Positions 19,632 to 28,258 of a DNA stretch of 64,000 nucleotides are shown here, piece after piece. This DNA comes from Streptomyces cellostaticus. Lineage in GTDB: Bacteria; Actinomycetota; Actinomycetes; Streptomycetales; Streptomycetaceae. Numbering within the stretch: position 1 is the first letter of the stretch; every line of letters begins with the position of its first letter. The notes under the pieces are model-generated. The model searched no databases. It worked only from the letters and a program-made list of their open reading frames with translations, and was not told the origin of the DNA. The position numbers and the translations under genes were made by a program. The stretch covers positions 124,001-188,000 of the forward strand of contig NZ_JALLIN010000004.1 in assembly GCF_023630175.1 (NCBI RefSeq). Direction: 5' to 3'.

Positions 19632-21092
19632 ATGAGCAAGACAGTCGAGGCCGAAGGCGCTCTCGAGACCCGTGGCATCGAGCAGGTACCCGACCACGAG
19701 CGGACCGCGAGGACCCGCGAACTGTTCCCGACCTGGGTCGGGGCCAACATCAGCGTGCTGCTCCTCACCATGGGCGCGAGCCTGGTGGTGGCCTACGGCC
19801 TGAACATCTGGCAGGCCCTGGTCGTCGCGGCCGCCGCGCCGGTCGTGGCGTACGGGCTGGTCGGCCTGATCGGCATCGCCGGCAAGCGCGGCGGCGCCCC
19901 GGGCATGGCGCTGTCGCGGGCGGTGTTCGGCCAGCGCGGCAATCTGCTGCCCGGCTCACTGATCTGGGTCGCCCGCTGGGGCTGGGAGACGATCAACGCG
20001 GTGACCGGCGCGTACGCGATGCTCACGATCCTGGACATCGTGTTCGGCATCAGGGCGAACAGCGTCCTGGACATGGTGATGCTGCTGGCCTTCGTCGTCG
20101 CGACCTTCGCGATCTCCGGTCTCGGCATCAACGCCGTGCAGAAGTGCAACAGGTACGCGGCCTATGTCTTCGGCGTCTTCTCCGTGCTGGTCCTGGGCTA
20201 CCTGGCCGTGACCACGGACTGGTCGAGGGTGATGCACCACGGCGCCGGCTCCACCGCCGCCGTGATCACCGGGATCGGGATGATCGCGGCGGGCGGGGTC
20301 AGCTGGATCCCGTCCGCGCCGGACTTCACCCGGTACCTGCCGCGCACCGCGTCGTCGAAGGCGATCGTGGGCACGGCGGTGGGCGGCGCCGGGATCGTCG
20401 TGCTGCCGATGGTGCTGATGGGCGCGGTCATGGCGGTCTCGACGCCCGACCTGGCCTCGGCGGCGGACCCGGTCTCCTTCCTCGGCGAGATCCTGCCGAC
20501 GTGGATCGCGGTGCCGTACCTGCTCGTCGCGCTGATCGGCATGCTGCTGATCAACTCCATGTCGATGTACTCGGCGGGCTTCACCGCGCAGACCCTGGGC
20601 TTCAGGGTGCCGCGCCACTGGGCGGTCTCGGTGAACGCCGTGATCTCGCTCGTCCTCGGCGGGGTGCTGATGCTGGTGGCGACGAGCTTCATGGGCTCGT
20701 TCATCGCCTTCCTCTCGCTGCTGGCGGTCGCCTTCTCGGCCTGGGTCGGCGTGTTCGGCGCGGACATGCTGCGGCGCGCGGAGTACGACGGCCGGGCCAT
20801 GGCCGACACCACGCGCACCAGCGCCTACTGGTACCGGGGCGGCTTCTCCCCCGCCGCCGTGGCGGCCTGGGCGGTCGGTCTCGTCGCGGGTCTGCTGTTC
20901 ACCACCTCGGACTGGTTCACGGGCCCGCTGGCGGACAACAACGTCATCGGCGAGTACGGCCTCGGCTGGGTGGCCACGGTCGTGATCTCCGGCCTGCTCT
21001 ACACGGCCCTGCCGAAGCCCGCGGTGGTGCGCCCGGCGCCGGCCGGCGAGACCGCCTCCGAGGCCGGGCAGCCCGTGACCGCGGGCATCTGA
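19632..21092 (+). CDS. NCS1-family nucleobase (cytosine-type) permease
   Basis: 486-residue integral membrane protein with about 12 hydrophobic segments. The N-terminus (ELFPTWVGANISVLLLTMGA) and GWETINAV, SWIPSAPDFTRYLPR and YSAGFTAQTLG segments are typical of the cytosine/purine/uracil/thiamine NCS1 family. Substrate cannot be read from sequence; cytosine or purines are likely. The ATG has only a weak GAGG 11 nt upstream. Divergent from ftsY; followed by a strong terminator. Confidence 0.87.
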   Translation: MSKTVEAEGALETRGIEQVPDHERTARTRELFPTWVGANISVLLLTMGASLVVAYGLNIWQALVVAAAAPVVAYGLVGLIGIAGKRGGAPGMALSRAVFGQRGNLLPGSLIWVARWGWETINAVTGAYAMLTILDIVFGIRANSVLDMVMLLAFVVATFAISGLGINAVQKCNRYAAYVFGVFSVLVLGYLAVTTDWSRVMHHGAGSTAAVITGIGMIAAGGVSWIPSAPDFTRYLPRTASSKAIVGTAVGGAGIVVLPMVLMGAVMAVSTPDLASAADPVSFLGEILPTWIAVPYLLVALIGMLLINSMSMYSAGFTAQTLGFRVPRHWAVSVNAVISLVLGGVLMLVATSFMGSFIAFLSLLAVAFSAWVGVFGADMLRRAEYDGRAMADTTRTSAYWYRGGFSPAAVAAWAVGLVAGLLFTTSDWFTGPLADNNVIGEYGLGWVATVVISGLLYTALPKPAVVRPAPAGETASEAGQPVTAGI

Positions 21093-21135
21093 CCGGCCGC
21101 CGCGCCCGGCCGCGTCGGCGGCCCTGCGGCATCCC

Positions 21136-21181
21136 GACGGTGTCCCCCCTTCCCCCGCCCGGGTGAAGGGGGGACGCCGTC
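21136..21181 (+). terminator. Terminator of the NCS1 permease gene
   Basis: GACGGTGTCCCCCCTTC pairs with GAAGGGGGGACGCCGTC around a 12-nt loop; 17-bp arms with one mismatch. It starts 44 bp after the permease stop codon. Confidence 0.85.
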
Positions 21182-21639
21182 GTGCCCGTATCGGTCGTAC
21201 GTCCCGACCCGGCCGAGCCCGGCGCCGCCCCGCCTTCCTCCCCGCGCCACCGGATGGCGCCGGAGCCGGCCCCGCACGCCGGCGGGCGCGGACTCTCACC
21301 ACCGTGCGGGCCGAGGAGCACCAGGGCGCCGACGGCCGAAGGCGTGCACCGGCGAGCAGTTCGGCCACCGCGGCCGCACGGTGCGGATCGCGCCGCGCCC
21401 GCGCACCGCGCCGCACTGCCGCCGCTGGTCGGCGTTCCGCTCCCGGGCCGCCGACCGCCGGGCCGCCCGGCTGCGCGGGTACGGGCCCGGACGGCCTCGT
21501 CCCGCGTCCGCCGGTGGGTGGGACCGCGCGGCCGGAGGGCCGGCGGAGCCCGCCGCGCTTCGCGGAGGGGACCGGAGCCGGCCGGCCGGGGCGAGACGGC
21601 CGCCCACCGGCGGGACCGGCGGGCGGCGTTCAGCGAAGA

Positions 21640-21676
21640 GCCGCCCCCGCCCGGGCAGTGACCGGGCGGGGGCGGC
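21640..21676 (-). terminator. Terminator of the glucose permease gene
   Basis: Perfect 15-bp stem GCCGCCCCCGCCCGG with a 7-nt loop GCAGTGA, 60 bp downstream of the glcP stop in its direction of transcription. Confidence 0.85.
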
Positions 21677-21736
21677 GGGGGTTCGAGGAGAGGGCAGCGG
21701 GGACTTGGCCCTTCTCCTCGGGACTCGGCGGGGCGG

Positions 21737-23155
21737 TTACCCCATCTCCTCCAGCGTCTTGCCCTTGGTCTCCCGGACGAACCTCAGGACGAACGGGATG
21801 GAGAGCGCGGCGAAGACCGTGTAGATCACGTACGTGCCGGACAGGTTCCAGTCGGCCAGCGACGGGAAGCTCGCGGTGATCGCCCAGTTGGCGATCCACT
21901 GGGCGGCGGCGGCCACGCCCAGGGCGGCGGCGCGGATCCGGTTCGGGAACATCTCGCCGAGCATGACCCAGACGACCACACCCCAGGACAGGGCGAAGAA
22001 GAGCACGAAGACATGGGCGGCGACCAGGGCGACCCAGCCCTGGGTGGCGGGCAGCTTGCCGTCGACGAGGTGGTGCGAGAACGCCCAGGCCTCCAGCGCC
22101 AGGCCGGCGGCCATGCCCACGGAGCCGATGAGGGCGAGCGGCTTGCGGCCGACGCGGTCGACGAAGATCATCGCGATCACGGTGCCGACGATGTTGATGA
22201 TCGACGTCGTGAACGAGTAGAAGAACGAGTCCGTCGGGTCGACGCCGACCGACTGCCACAGCGTCGAGGAGTAGTAGAACGCGACGTTGATGCCGACGAA
22301 CTGCTGGAACACCGACAGGCCGATACCGACCCAGACGATCGGCTTGAAGAAGAAGGCGCCGCCGAGCAGGTCCTTGAAGGTGGACCTGTCCTCGCTCTTC
22401 ATCGCGTGCTCGATCTCACCGACGCGGGCGTCCAGGTCCACGCCCTCGCCCTCGACCTCGGCGAGGATCGCGCGGGCGCGGTCGCGCTTGCCGACGGAGA
22501 GCAGGAAGCGCGGGGACTCGGGGATCGCGAAGGAGAGCAGGCCGTACAGGACGGCGGGGACCACCATGACGCCGAGCATGACCTGCCAGGCCTCCAGGCC
22601 CATCAGCGTGCCGCGCTGGTCGCCGCCGGCGGCGTTCAGCAGGCCCCAGTTGACGAGCTGGGAGATGGCGATGCCGACGACGATCGCGGCCTGCTGGAAG
22701 GAGCCGAGCCGGCCGCGGTAGGCGGGCGGGGCGACCTCGGCGATGTAGGCCGGGCCGATGACGGAGGCCATGCCGATGGCGAACCCGCCGACGATGCGCC
22801 AGAACGCGAGGTCCCACAGCGCGAAGGGCAGCGCGGAGCCGACGGCGCTGACCGTGAACAGCGCGGCGGCGATCTGCATGCAGCGGATGCGGCCGATGCG
22901 GTCGGCTATCCGGCCGGCGGTCGCGGCGCCGATGGCGCAGCCGATCAGGGCGACGGCGATCACCTGGGCAAGGGCGGCGGACCCGATGTCGTAGCGGTCC
23001 CGGATGGCCTCGACGGCGCCGTTGATCACGGAGCTGTCGTAGCCGAACAGGAAACCGCCCATGGCGGCCGCCGCCGCGATGAAGATGACGTGCCCGAGGT
23101 GATCGGGGTGAGCCGTCCCGGCTCTCGACTGGGGTTCCTGCGCTGTGCTGGTCAC
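21737..23155 (-). CDS. glcP: Glucose permease GlcP (MFS sugar porter)
   Basis: Proton-linked sugar importer, 472 residues, the same length I recall for S. coelicolor GlcP1, the main glucose permease there, which also lies beside smc. Twelve membrane segments; sugar-porter signatures GYDSSVINGA, GRIADRIGRI, PESPRFLL, QQFVGINVAFYY, DRVGRKPLALIG and ETKGKTLEEMG at the end. GTG start with AGGAG 6 nt upstream. The upstream 230 bp contain two palindromes that may control induction by glucose. Confidence 0.92.
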   Translation of the reverse strand: MTSTAQEPQSRAGTAHPDHLGHVIFIAAAAAMGGFLFGYDSSVINGAVEAIRDRYDIGSAALAQVIAVALIGCAIGAATAGRIADRIGRIRCMQIAAALFTVSAVGSALPFALWDLAFWRIVGGFAIGMASVIGPAYIAEVAPPAYRGRLGSFQQAAIVVGIAISQLVNWGLLNAAGGDQRGTLMGLEAWQVMLGVMVVPAVLYGLLSFAIPESPRFLLSVGKRDRARAILAEVEGEGVDLDARVGEIEHAMKSEDRSTFKDLLGGAFFFKPIVWVGIGLSVFQQFVGINVAFYYSSTLWQSVGVDPTDSFFYSFTTSIINIVGTVIAMIFVDRVGRKPLALIGSVGMAAGLALEAWAFSHHLVDGKLPATQGWVALVAAHVFVLFFALSWGVVVWVMLGEMFPNRIRAAALGVAAAAQWIANWAITASFPSLADWNLSGTYVIYTVFAALSIPFVLRFVRETKGKTLEEMG

Positions 23156-23257
23156 GAACAACTCCTCGGGCCACGGCAACGCCGCCGTGTGGGGGGGGCG
23201 AGCCCTTACAGGTATCCCGTGGCGCCGCGTTCACACCACTTAGACCTGAAGGTAAAA

Positions 23258-23267
23258 GCAACGTTGC
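23258..23267. promoter_or_regulatory. Candidate LacI-family operator in the glcP promoter region
   Basis: Perfect 10-bp palindrome GCAACGTTGC, with the central CG typical of LacI/GalR-family operators, 103 bp upstream of the glcP start in AT-richer DNA. No regulator gene is adjacent. Confidence 0.45.
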
Positions 23268-23339
23268 AGAGACTATGCCTTCAAGTTTCGAAGTCAATAC
23301 CCGGACTGGTGTGAGCTATGAGACGCGCTGGATCACATC

Positions 23340-23358
23340 GTGTTCATAAAATGAACAC
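23340..23358. promoter_or_regulatory. Perfect inverted repeat between smc and glcP
   Basis: GTGTTCAT AAA ATGAACAC: 8-bp arms, 3-bp spacer, with an extra GTTCAT half-site at 23366-23371. It lies 26 bp after the smc stop and 185 bp before the glcP start. AT-rich composition suggests a regulator site rather than a terminator. Confidence 0.5.
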
Positions 23359-23384
23359 AAGGTGAGTTCATCTTGGAGTGGGGA

Positions 23385-26300
23385 TCAGCGCAGGCGCTGC
23401 GAGATGACCTTCGACACGCCGTCCCCCTGCATCGAGACGCCGTAGAGCGCGTCGGCGACCTCCATCGTGCGCTTCTGGTGCGTGATCACGATGAGCTGCG
23501 AACTCTCCTGGAGCTCCTGCATGATCCGGATCAGCCGCTGGAGGTTGGTGTCGTCCAGGGCCGCCTCGACCTCGTCCATGACGTAGAACGGGCTGGGCCG
23601 GGCCTTGAAGATCGACACCAGCAGCGCCACGGCGGTCAGCGAGCGCTCACCGCCCGAGAGCAGGGACAGCCGCTTGACCTTCTTGCCCGGCGGACGCGCC
23701 TCGACGTCCACGCCGGTGGTGAGCATGTTGTCCGGGTCGGTCAGCACCAGGCGCCCCTCACCGCCCGGGAACAGCCGACCGAACACGCCTTCGAACTCCC
23801 GGGCGGTGTCCCGGTAGGCCTCGGTGAAGACCTGCTCGACCCGCTCGTCCACCTCCCTCACCACCTGGAGCAGGTCGGCGCGGGTCTTCTTGAGGTCCTC
23901 GAGCTGCTCGCTGAGGAACTTGTGGCGTTCCTCCAGCGCCGCGAACTCCTCGAGCGCCAGCGGGTTGACCTTGCCGAGCTGCTGGTAGGCGCGCTCGGCG
24001 GCCTTGAGCCGCTTCTCCTGCTCGGCCCGCGCGAACGGCCGGGGCCGGTTGCGCGGGTGCTCCGGATCCTCGGGCAGTTCCTCGCCCTCCGCGGGGAGCG
24101 AGGGCGGCACGAGCTGGTGCGGGCCGTACTCCGCGACCAGCCCCGCCGGCTCGACCCCGAGCTCCTCCAGCGCCTTCGTCTCCAGTTGCTCGATCCGCAG
24201 CCGCTTCTCGGCGCCGAGCACCTCACCCCGGTGCACCGAGTCCGTGAGCTTGTCGAGTTCCGACTTCAGGTCGCGGCCCGCGTTCCGGGCGGCCGCCAGG
24301 TCCTGCTCCCGCCGGGCCTTCGCGGCCTCGGCCGCCGTCCGCTCCTCCTCCGCCCGTCCGAGGGACACCTCGACGTGCGCGAGCAGCTGCCGGGCACCGG
24401 AGGCGACGGCCTGCGCCACGGCGGCCTCGTGCCGGAGCCTGGCCCTGCGCTGCTCGGCACGCGCGCGTGCCTCGCGCTCCGCGCGGGCCGCCCGGTCCAG
24501 TGAGTCCGCGCGCCCCGCGAGCCCCTTGACCCGTTCCTCATGCGTACGGACCTGGAGGCGGGCCTCCATCTCGGTCTGCCGTGCGTTGGCCCCGTCGGCG
24601 GCGAGCCGGTCCCGCACCGAGGCGTCCGGCTCCTCGTCGACCGGCATCTCCTCGGCCACGGCGAGCCGTTCGGCCAGCTCCTCGGCCTCCTGCACGGCCT
24701 TGTCCAGCGCCTCCTGCGCGCGTGCCGCGGCCGACGCCGACCGCTCGGCCTCTCCCGCCGCGCCCCGCGCCTGCCCCGCGAGCCGCCCGAGCTGCTGGGC
24801 CACGGCAGACTTCTCCCGGTCGGCGGCCCGGCGCCGCTCCCCCAGTTCCTCCACGAGCGCGGCGGCTTCGGAGCGCCGCCCGGCAGCCGTGCGCTGGGCC
24901 TCGGACAGTTCCTCGCAGCGCACGGCCAGCTCCGCCAGCTCGGCGGCCGCCTCGTCCACGGAGGCCTGCACCTCCAGCAGGCTGGGCGCGCCGGCCGAGC
25001 CACCGTGCGCGAAGTGCGCTCCGAGCAGGTCGCCCTCCGCGGTGACGGCGGTCAGCCCGGGGTGGGCCCGGACCAGGTCCTCGGCGTCCTCCAGGGTGCT
25101 GACGACCACGGTCCCGCGCAGCAGCCGCCGCACGGCGGGCATGAGCGCGGCGGGGCCCCGCACCAGGTCGGCGGCGTGGAGTAGGCCGGCGCGGCGCCCG
25201 TCGCCGGGGGCGCCCGGGGCGCCCGGACCGCCGTCGGAGGGCTCCCCGGCGCCGGTCAGGAGGAGGGCCGCGCGGCCCCCGTCCTGTTTGCGCAGGAGGC
25301 GGATGGCCTCGGCCGCCGACGCCGGGGACGTCACGGCGACCGCGTCGGCCGCGGCGCCCAGGGCCGCGGCCAGCGCGACCTCGTGGCCGGGGGCCACGTC
25401 GAGCAGTTCCGCCGCCGGGCCCAGGACTCCGCTGATGCGGTCCCGGGCGCCCAGGAGCAGGCCGCTGCCGTCCTTGCGCCGCAGGCCCAGAGCCAGCGCC
25501 TCGTGCCGGGCCTGGGTCGCGGCGCGCCGGCGTTCCGCGGCGGTGGCCGCCTCGCGGGCCTCGGTCAGCGCGGACTCCGCCTCGGCGAGCGCCCGCCTGG
25601 CCGTCTCGTGCCGCTCGGCGAGGTCGGCGTCGTCGGCGTCGAGTCCGTCGACCTCCGCCTTCAGTGCCTCGTACTCCTCCTGGGCCCGGAACGCGCGTTC
25701 CTGGGCCTCGTCCCGGCCGGCGGCCAGCCGGTCGATCTCGGCCTGGGCCGAGGCGGCGCGCGAGCGGGCCGCGTTGACCTGCCCGGAGAGGCGGGCGAGT
25801 CCCTCGCGGCGGTCGGCGATGGCGCGGGCGACGTCCTTCAGCCGGCGTTCCTCGACGGCGAGTTCGCGCTCCAGCTCGGCGCGGTGGGCCACCGTGTCGT
25901 CCAGGGCCCGCTGGGCGGCCTCCAGGGCGGCCTCCAGTTCGGCCTCCTGCTCGCGGATGCGGGAGGCCTCGCGCTCCATGTCCTCGGGGTCGCGGCCGCG
26001 TCGCTCCTCGGGGGGCGCGGAGGTGGCGCTCTTCACCCGGGCGTCGGCCAGCGAGACGGTGCCGCGGACCCGCTCGGCCAGCTGGGACAGCTCGTACCAG
26101 GTCTGCTGGGCGCGCCGCAGGCGCGGCGCGAGCCGCCGCACCTCGTCCTCCAGCAGGGACTCCCGCTGGAGCGCCTTCCTCAGCTCCCGCTCGGCGGACT
26201 CCTTGCGTTCCTTCAGGGCCGCCTCGTCGGCGATCTCGGACCGCAGGGCCTCACGCAGACGCACGAGGTCGTCGGCGAGGAGGCGCAGCCTGGCGTCGCG

Positions 26301-26966
26301 GAGGTCCGCCTGGATGACGGCGGCGCGACGGGCCACCGCCGCCTGCCGGCCGAGCGGCTTGAGCTGGCGGCGCAGTTCGTCGGTGAGGTCCTGCACGCGC
26401 GCGAGGTTCGCCTGCATCGCGTCGAGCTTCCGCAGCGCCTTCTCCTTGCGCTTGCGGTGCTTGAGGACGCCCGCGGCCTCCTCGATGAACGCCCTGCGGC
26501 CGGCGGGGTCCGCGTGCAGGACGGAGTCGAGCTGGCCCTGTCCGACGATGACGTGCATCTCGCGGCCGATGCCGGAGTCGGACAGCAGGTCCTGGATGTC
26601 CAGCAGACGGCAGGTGTCCCCGTTGATCTGGTACTCGCTGCCGCCGTTGCGGAACATGATCCGCGTGATGGTGACCTCGGCGTACTCGATGGGGAGGGCG
26701 CCGTCGGAGTTGTCGACGGTCAGGGACACCTCGGCGCGGCCCAGCGGCGGACGGCCGGTGGTGCCGGCGAAGATGACGTCCTCCATCTTGCCGCCGCGCA
26801 GCGACTTGGCGCCCTGCTCGCCCATGACCCAGCTCAGCGCGTCCACGACGTTGGACTTGCCCGAGCCGTTCGGGCCGACGACGCACGTGATCCCCGGTTC
26901 GAACCGGAGCGTGGTCGCCGAGGCGAACGACTTGAACCCGCGGAGAGTCAGGGCCTTGAGGTGCAC
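23385..26966 (-). CDS. smc: Chromosome segregation protein SMC
   Basis: Chromosome-organising ATPase. 1193 residues: head with Walker A GPNGSGKSNVVDA (31-43), long coiled coil, a hinge at about residues 500-680 (GHEVALAAALGAAADAV ... EGDLLGAHFAHGG), second coiled coil, and C-terminal LSGGERSLTAVALL signature with Walker B FYVMDEVEAALDD (about 1100-1135). GTG start. The coiled coils are unusually Ala/Arg/Glu-rich, as in Streptomyces. Upstream on the same strand lie a small coiled-coil gene and acylphosphatase. Confidence 0.97.
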   Translation of the reverse strand: MHLKALTLRGFKSFASATTLRFEPGITCVVGPNGSGKSNVVDALSWVMGEQGAKSLRGGKMEDVIFAGTTGRPPLGRAEVSLTVDNSDGALPIEYAEVTITRIMFRNGGSEYQINGDTCRLLDIQDLLSDSGIGREMHVIVGQGQLDSVLHADPAGRRAFIEEAAGVLKHRKRKEKALRKLDAMQANLARVQDLTDELRRQLKPLGRQAAVARRAAVIQADLRDARLRLLADDLVRLREALRSEIADEAALKERKESAERELRKALQRESLLEDEVRRLAPRLRRAQQTWYELSQLAERVRGTVSLADARVKSATSAPPEERRGRDPEDMEREASRIREQEAELEAALEAAQRALDDTVAHRAELERELAVEERRLKDVARAIADRREGLARLSGQVNAARSRAASAQAEIDRLAAGRDEAQERAFRAQEEYEALKAEVDGLDADDADLAERHETARRALAEAESALTEAREAATAAERRRAATQARHEALALGLRRKDGSGLLLGARDRISGVLGPAAELLDVAPGHEVALAAALGAAADAVAVTSPASAAEAIRLLRKQDGGRAALLLTGAGEPSDGGPGAPGAPGDGRRAGLLHAADLVRGPAALMPAVRRLLRGTVVVSTLEDAEDLVRAHPGLTAVTAEGDLLGAHFAHGGSAGAPSLLEVQASVDEAAAELAELAVRCEELSEAQRTAAGRRSEAAALVEELGERRRAADREKSAVAQQLGRLAGQARGAAGEAERSASAAARAQEALDKAVQEAEELAERLAVAEEMPVDEEPDASVRDRLAADGANARQTEMEARLQVRTHEERVKGLAGRADSLDRAARAEREARARAEQRRARLRHEAAVAQAVASGARQLLAHVEVSLGRAEEERTAAEAAKARREQDLAAARNAGRDLKSELDKLTDSVHRGEVLGAEKRLRIEQLETKALEELGVEPAGLVAEYGPHQLVPPSLPAEGEELPEDPEHPRNRPRPFARAEQEKRLKAAERAYQQLGKVNPLALEEFAALEERHKFLSEQLEDLKKTRADLLQVVREVDERVEQVFTEAYRDTAREFEGVFGRLFPGGEGRLVLTDPDNMLTTGVDVEARPPGKKVKRLSLLSGGERSLTAVALLVSIFKARPSPFYVMDEVEAALDDTNLQRLIRIMQELQESSQLIVITHQKRTMEVADALYGVSMQGDGVSKVISQRLR

Positions 26967-27210
26967 GCCGCCGGACTCTACCCGCCGCCGCTATCTCACT
27001 CCACGGACACTCGCAACAGCACGGTTTCGCCCTTGAACACGCAGGGCAAACCAAACGTTAAAGACGGTGAAAGGATGCACAGGGCAAAGGAAGAAGGGAC
27101 GCCGAAGCGTCCCTTGCAACTCTGGCGACCGGGTCGCGGTCGCCTTCGACTAGTGCGGTTGGTACGGGCACCCCAACCGCTGCGCCTGCTGTCGTGGAGC
27201 GATGCAGCGA

Positions 27211-27414
27211 TCAGGTGAGCGCAGGCTCCGCCTGGTGTGCGTCGATGCTCTCCATGATCCTGTCCTGAGAGGCGGCAGCCGCCAGCGCGTCGTTCTCCGC
27301 CTGGATCCGTACGAGCTCGGACTCCAGGTCCTGTACACGCTGCTGCAGCCGTCGCATCTCGGCGAGGAGTCGAGGGTCGGAGCCGCCGACGTAACCGAGA
27401 AGCGCCTTTGCCAT
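27211..27414 (-). CDS. Small conserved coiled-coil protein
   Basis: 67 residues. N-terminal MAKALLGYVGGSDPRLLAEM is followed by a heptad-like helix (RRLQQRVQDLESELVRIQAENDAL, about 21-45) and an acidic tail. I recall close relatives in many actinobacteria without an assigned function. GGAGG lies 10 nt before the ATG. It sits 244 bp upstream of smc on the same strand. Being a short dimerising coiled coil it might bind a larger partner, but nothing in the sequence shows which. Confidence 0.8.
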   Translation of the reverse strand: MAKALLGYVGGSDPRLLAEMRRLQQRVQDLESELVRIQAENDALAAAASQDRIMESIDAHQAEPALT

Positions 27415-27796
27415 GATGGATGGTCCTCCACAATGAGTGACCGACCGATGCGGTGTGGGTCGTGAGGGATTCGCACCCGCGGTGCTTGACACACTCGAGT
27501 GTTGCTCTGCGTTCCTACATGCCAAACAGCCAAGGTGCGCGGGGCTTTCAGCGTCTCACCAAAAAGTTTGACGGTCAACACGATCACGCCCCGTATTGAC
27601 GGGCGAACCCGGGGCGCACGGCCACCGTGCGGGTGGCGCTGCGTCTCCTGCGGGGCCCTCGGGGCGTGGCGATCAGCTGTACCAGCGGAGCCTGCCACGT
27701 GGCGCTCTTCTTGGCAACCACCAGCCTATTTCTGCTGCGGGCATGTGCCAGGAGCAGGTCGCCGCGCCATGGCCTGGGCGTCTTTACAGAATCGGT
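27415..27796. other. Intergenic region upstream of the small coiled-coil gene
   Basis: 382 bp between two minus-strand genes. It contains a 12-bp palindrome ACACTCGAGTGT (27491-27502) adjoining a TTGACA hexamer, a T-arm-like string (see rejected items), and AT-rich DNA near 27545-27600 likely to carry the promoter. No gene supported. Confidence 0.45.
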
Positions 27797-28078
27797 TCAG
27801 CGGATGGCGAAGCCGTCGTAGCCGCCGCGGGGTGTGTCCCAGATCTCGGTGACACCGTCGACGCGGCCGGGCGTGTCGCCGTCCTGGAGCCAGTCCAGCA
27901 GGCCCTCGCAGCCTTTCCGGGGCCCCTCGGCGACGACCTGGACGCGGCCGTCGCCCAGATTGAGAGCAAAACCACTCAGCCCGCCGATCTCCAGCGCCTT
28001 GGCACGCGTGAACCAGCGGAAACCCACACCTTGGACGCGTCCCCGCACCCAGGCGACCAGTCGAACATCCTCGCTCAT
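27797..28078 (-). CDS. Acylphosphatase
   Basis: Hydrolyses acyl phosphates. 93 residues; the phosphate-binding cradle [13 protein letters not shown] (13-25) provides catalytic Arg21, and Asn40 in [13 protein letters not shown] is the second catalytic residue. Ends YDGFAIR as usual. Same strand as smc; the common smc-acylphosphatase neighbourhood of Streptomyces. Divergent from the CAP-domain gene. Confidence 0.95.
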   Translation of the reverse strand: MSEDVRLVAWVRGRVQGVGFRWFTRAKALEIGGLSGFALNLGDGRVQVVAEGPRKGCEGLLDWLQDGDTPGRVDGVTEIWDTPRGGYDGFAIR

Positions 28079-28167
28079 GGGGGCAACCTAACCGGCCGAT
28101 GTCACCGGGGACACACCCCGCCCCGAAGGCATGCGGTACCGTCCCGACCCAATGAATCTCATATGAA

Positions 28168-28187
28168 ACTCACTCCTTCGAGTGAGT
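28168..28187. promoter_or_regulatory. Inverted repeat upstream of the CAP-domain gene
   Basis: ACTCACT, 6-nt loop CCTTCG, AGTGAGT, lying 72 bp before the CAP gene start in a locally AT-rich promoter-like stretch; AGTCACTCACC follows at 28204-28214. Either a small mRNA hairpin or an operator. Confidence 0.4.
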
Positions 28188-28258
28188 GGAGTTGGCCATA
28201 CGGAGTCACTCACCACGTGGCGCCGGGTCGACCGCGAGACGAGGAAGAGGGCAAGGAC

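Larger units (their letters stand above)
21093..21736. other. Intergenic region with two terminators
   Basis: 644 bp between the converging permease genes. It holds hairpins at 21136-21181 and 21640-21676. The middle (about 21185-21630) is extremely G+C-rich with open frames on several strands but none with a ribosome-binding site or recognisable product; no gene is called. Confidence 0.5.

Noticed and set aside
21182..21661. 159-codon plus-strand frame between the two permeases
   Set aside because: Pro/Arg-rich translation, no ribosome-binding site, sits between two terminators, competing open frames on the other strand.
24004..27036. A 1010-codon open frame opposite smc
   Set aside because: Ser/Arg/Ala-rich translation with no family features; a shadow produced by high G+C codon bias of smc.
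27452..27530. tRNA-like string on the minus strand (GGGTGCGAATCCC resembling a T-arm, ACGACCC resembling an acceptor end)
   Set aside because: No matching 5' acceptor half, no proper anticodon loop and an imperfect T stem; at most a decayed fragment.
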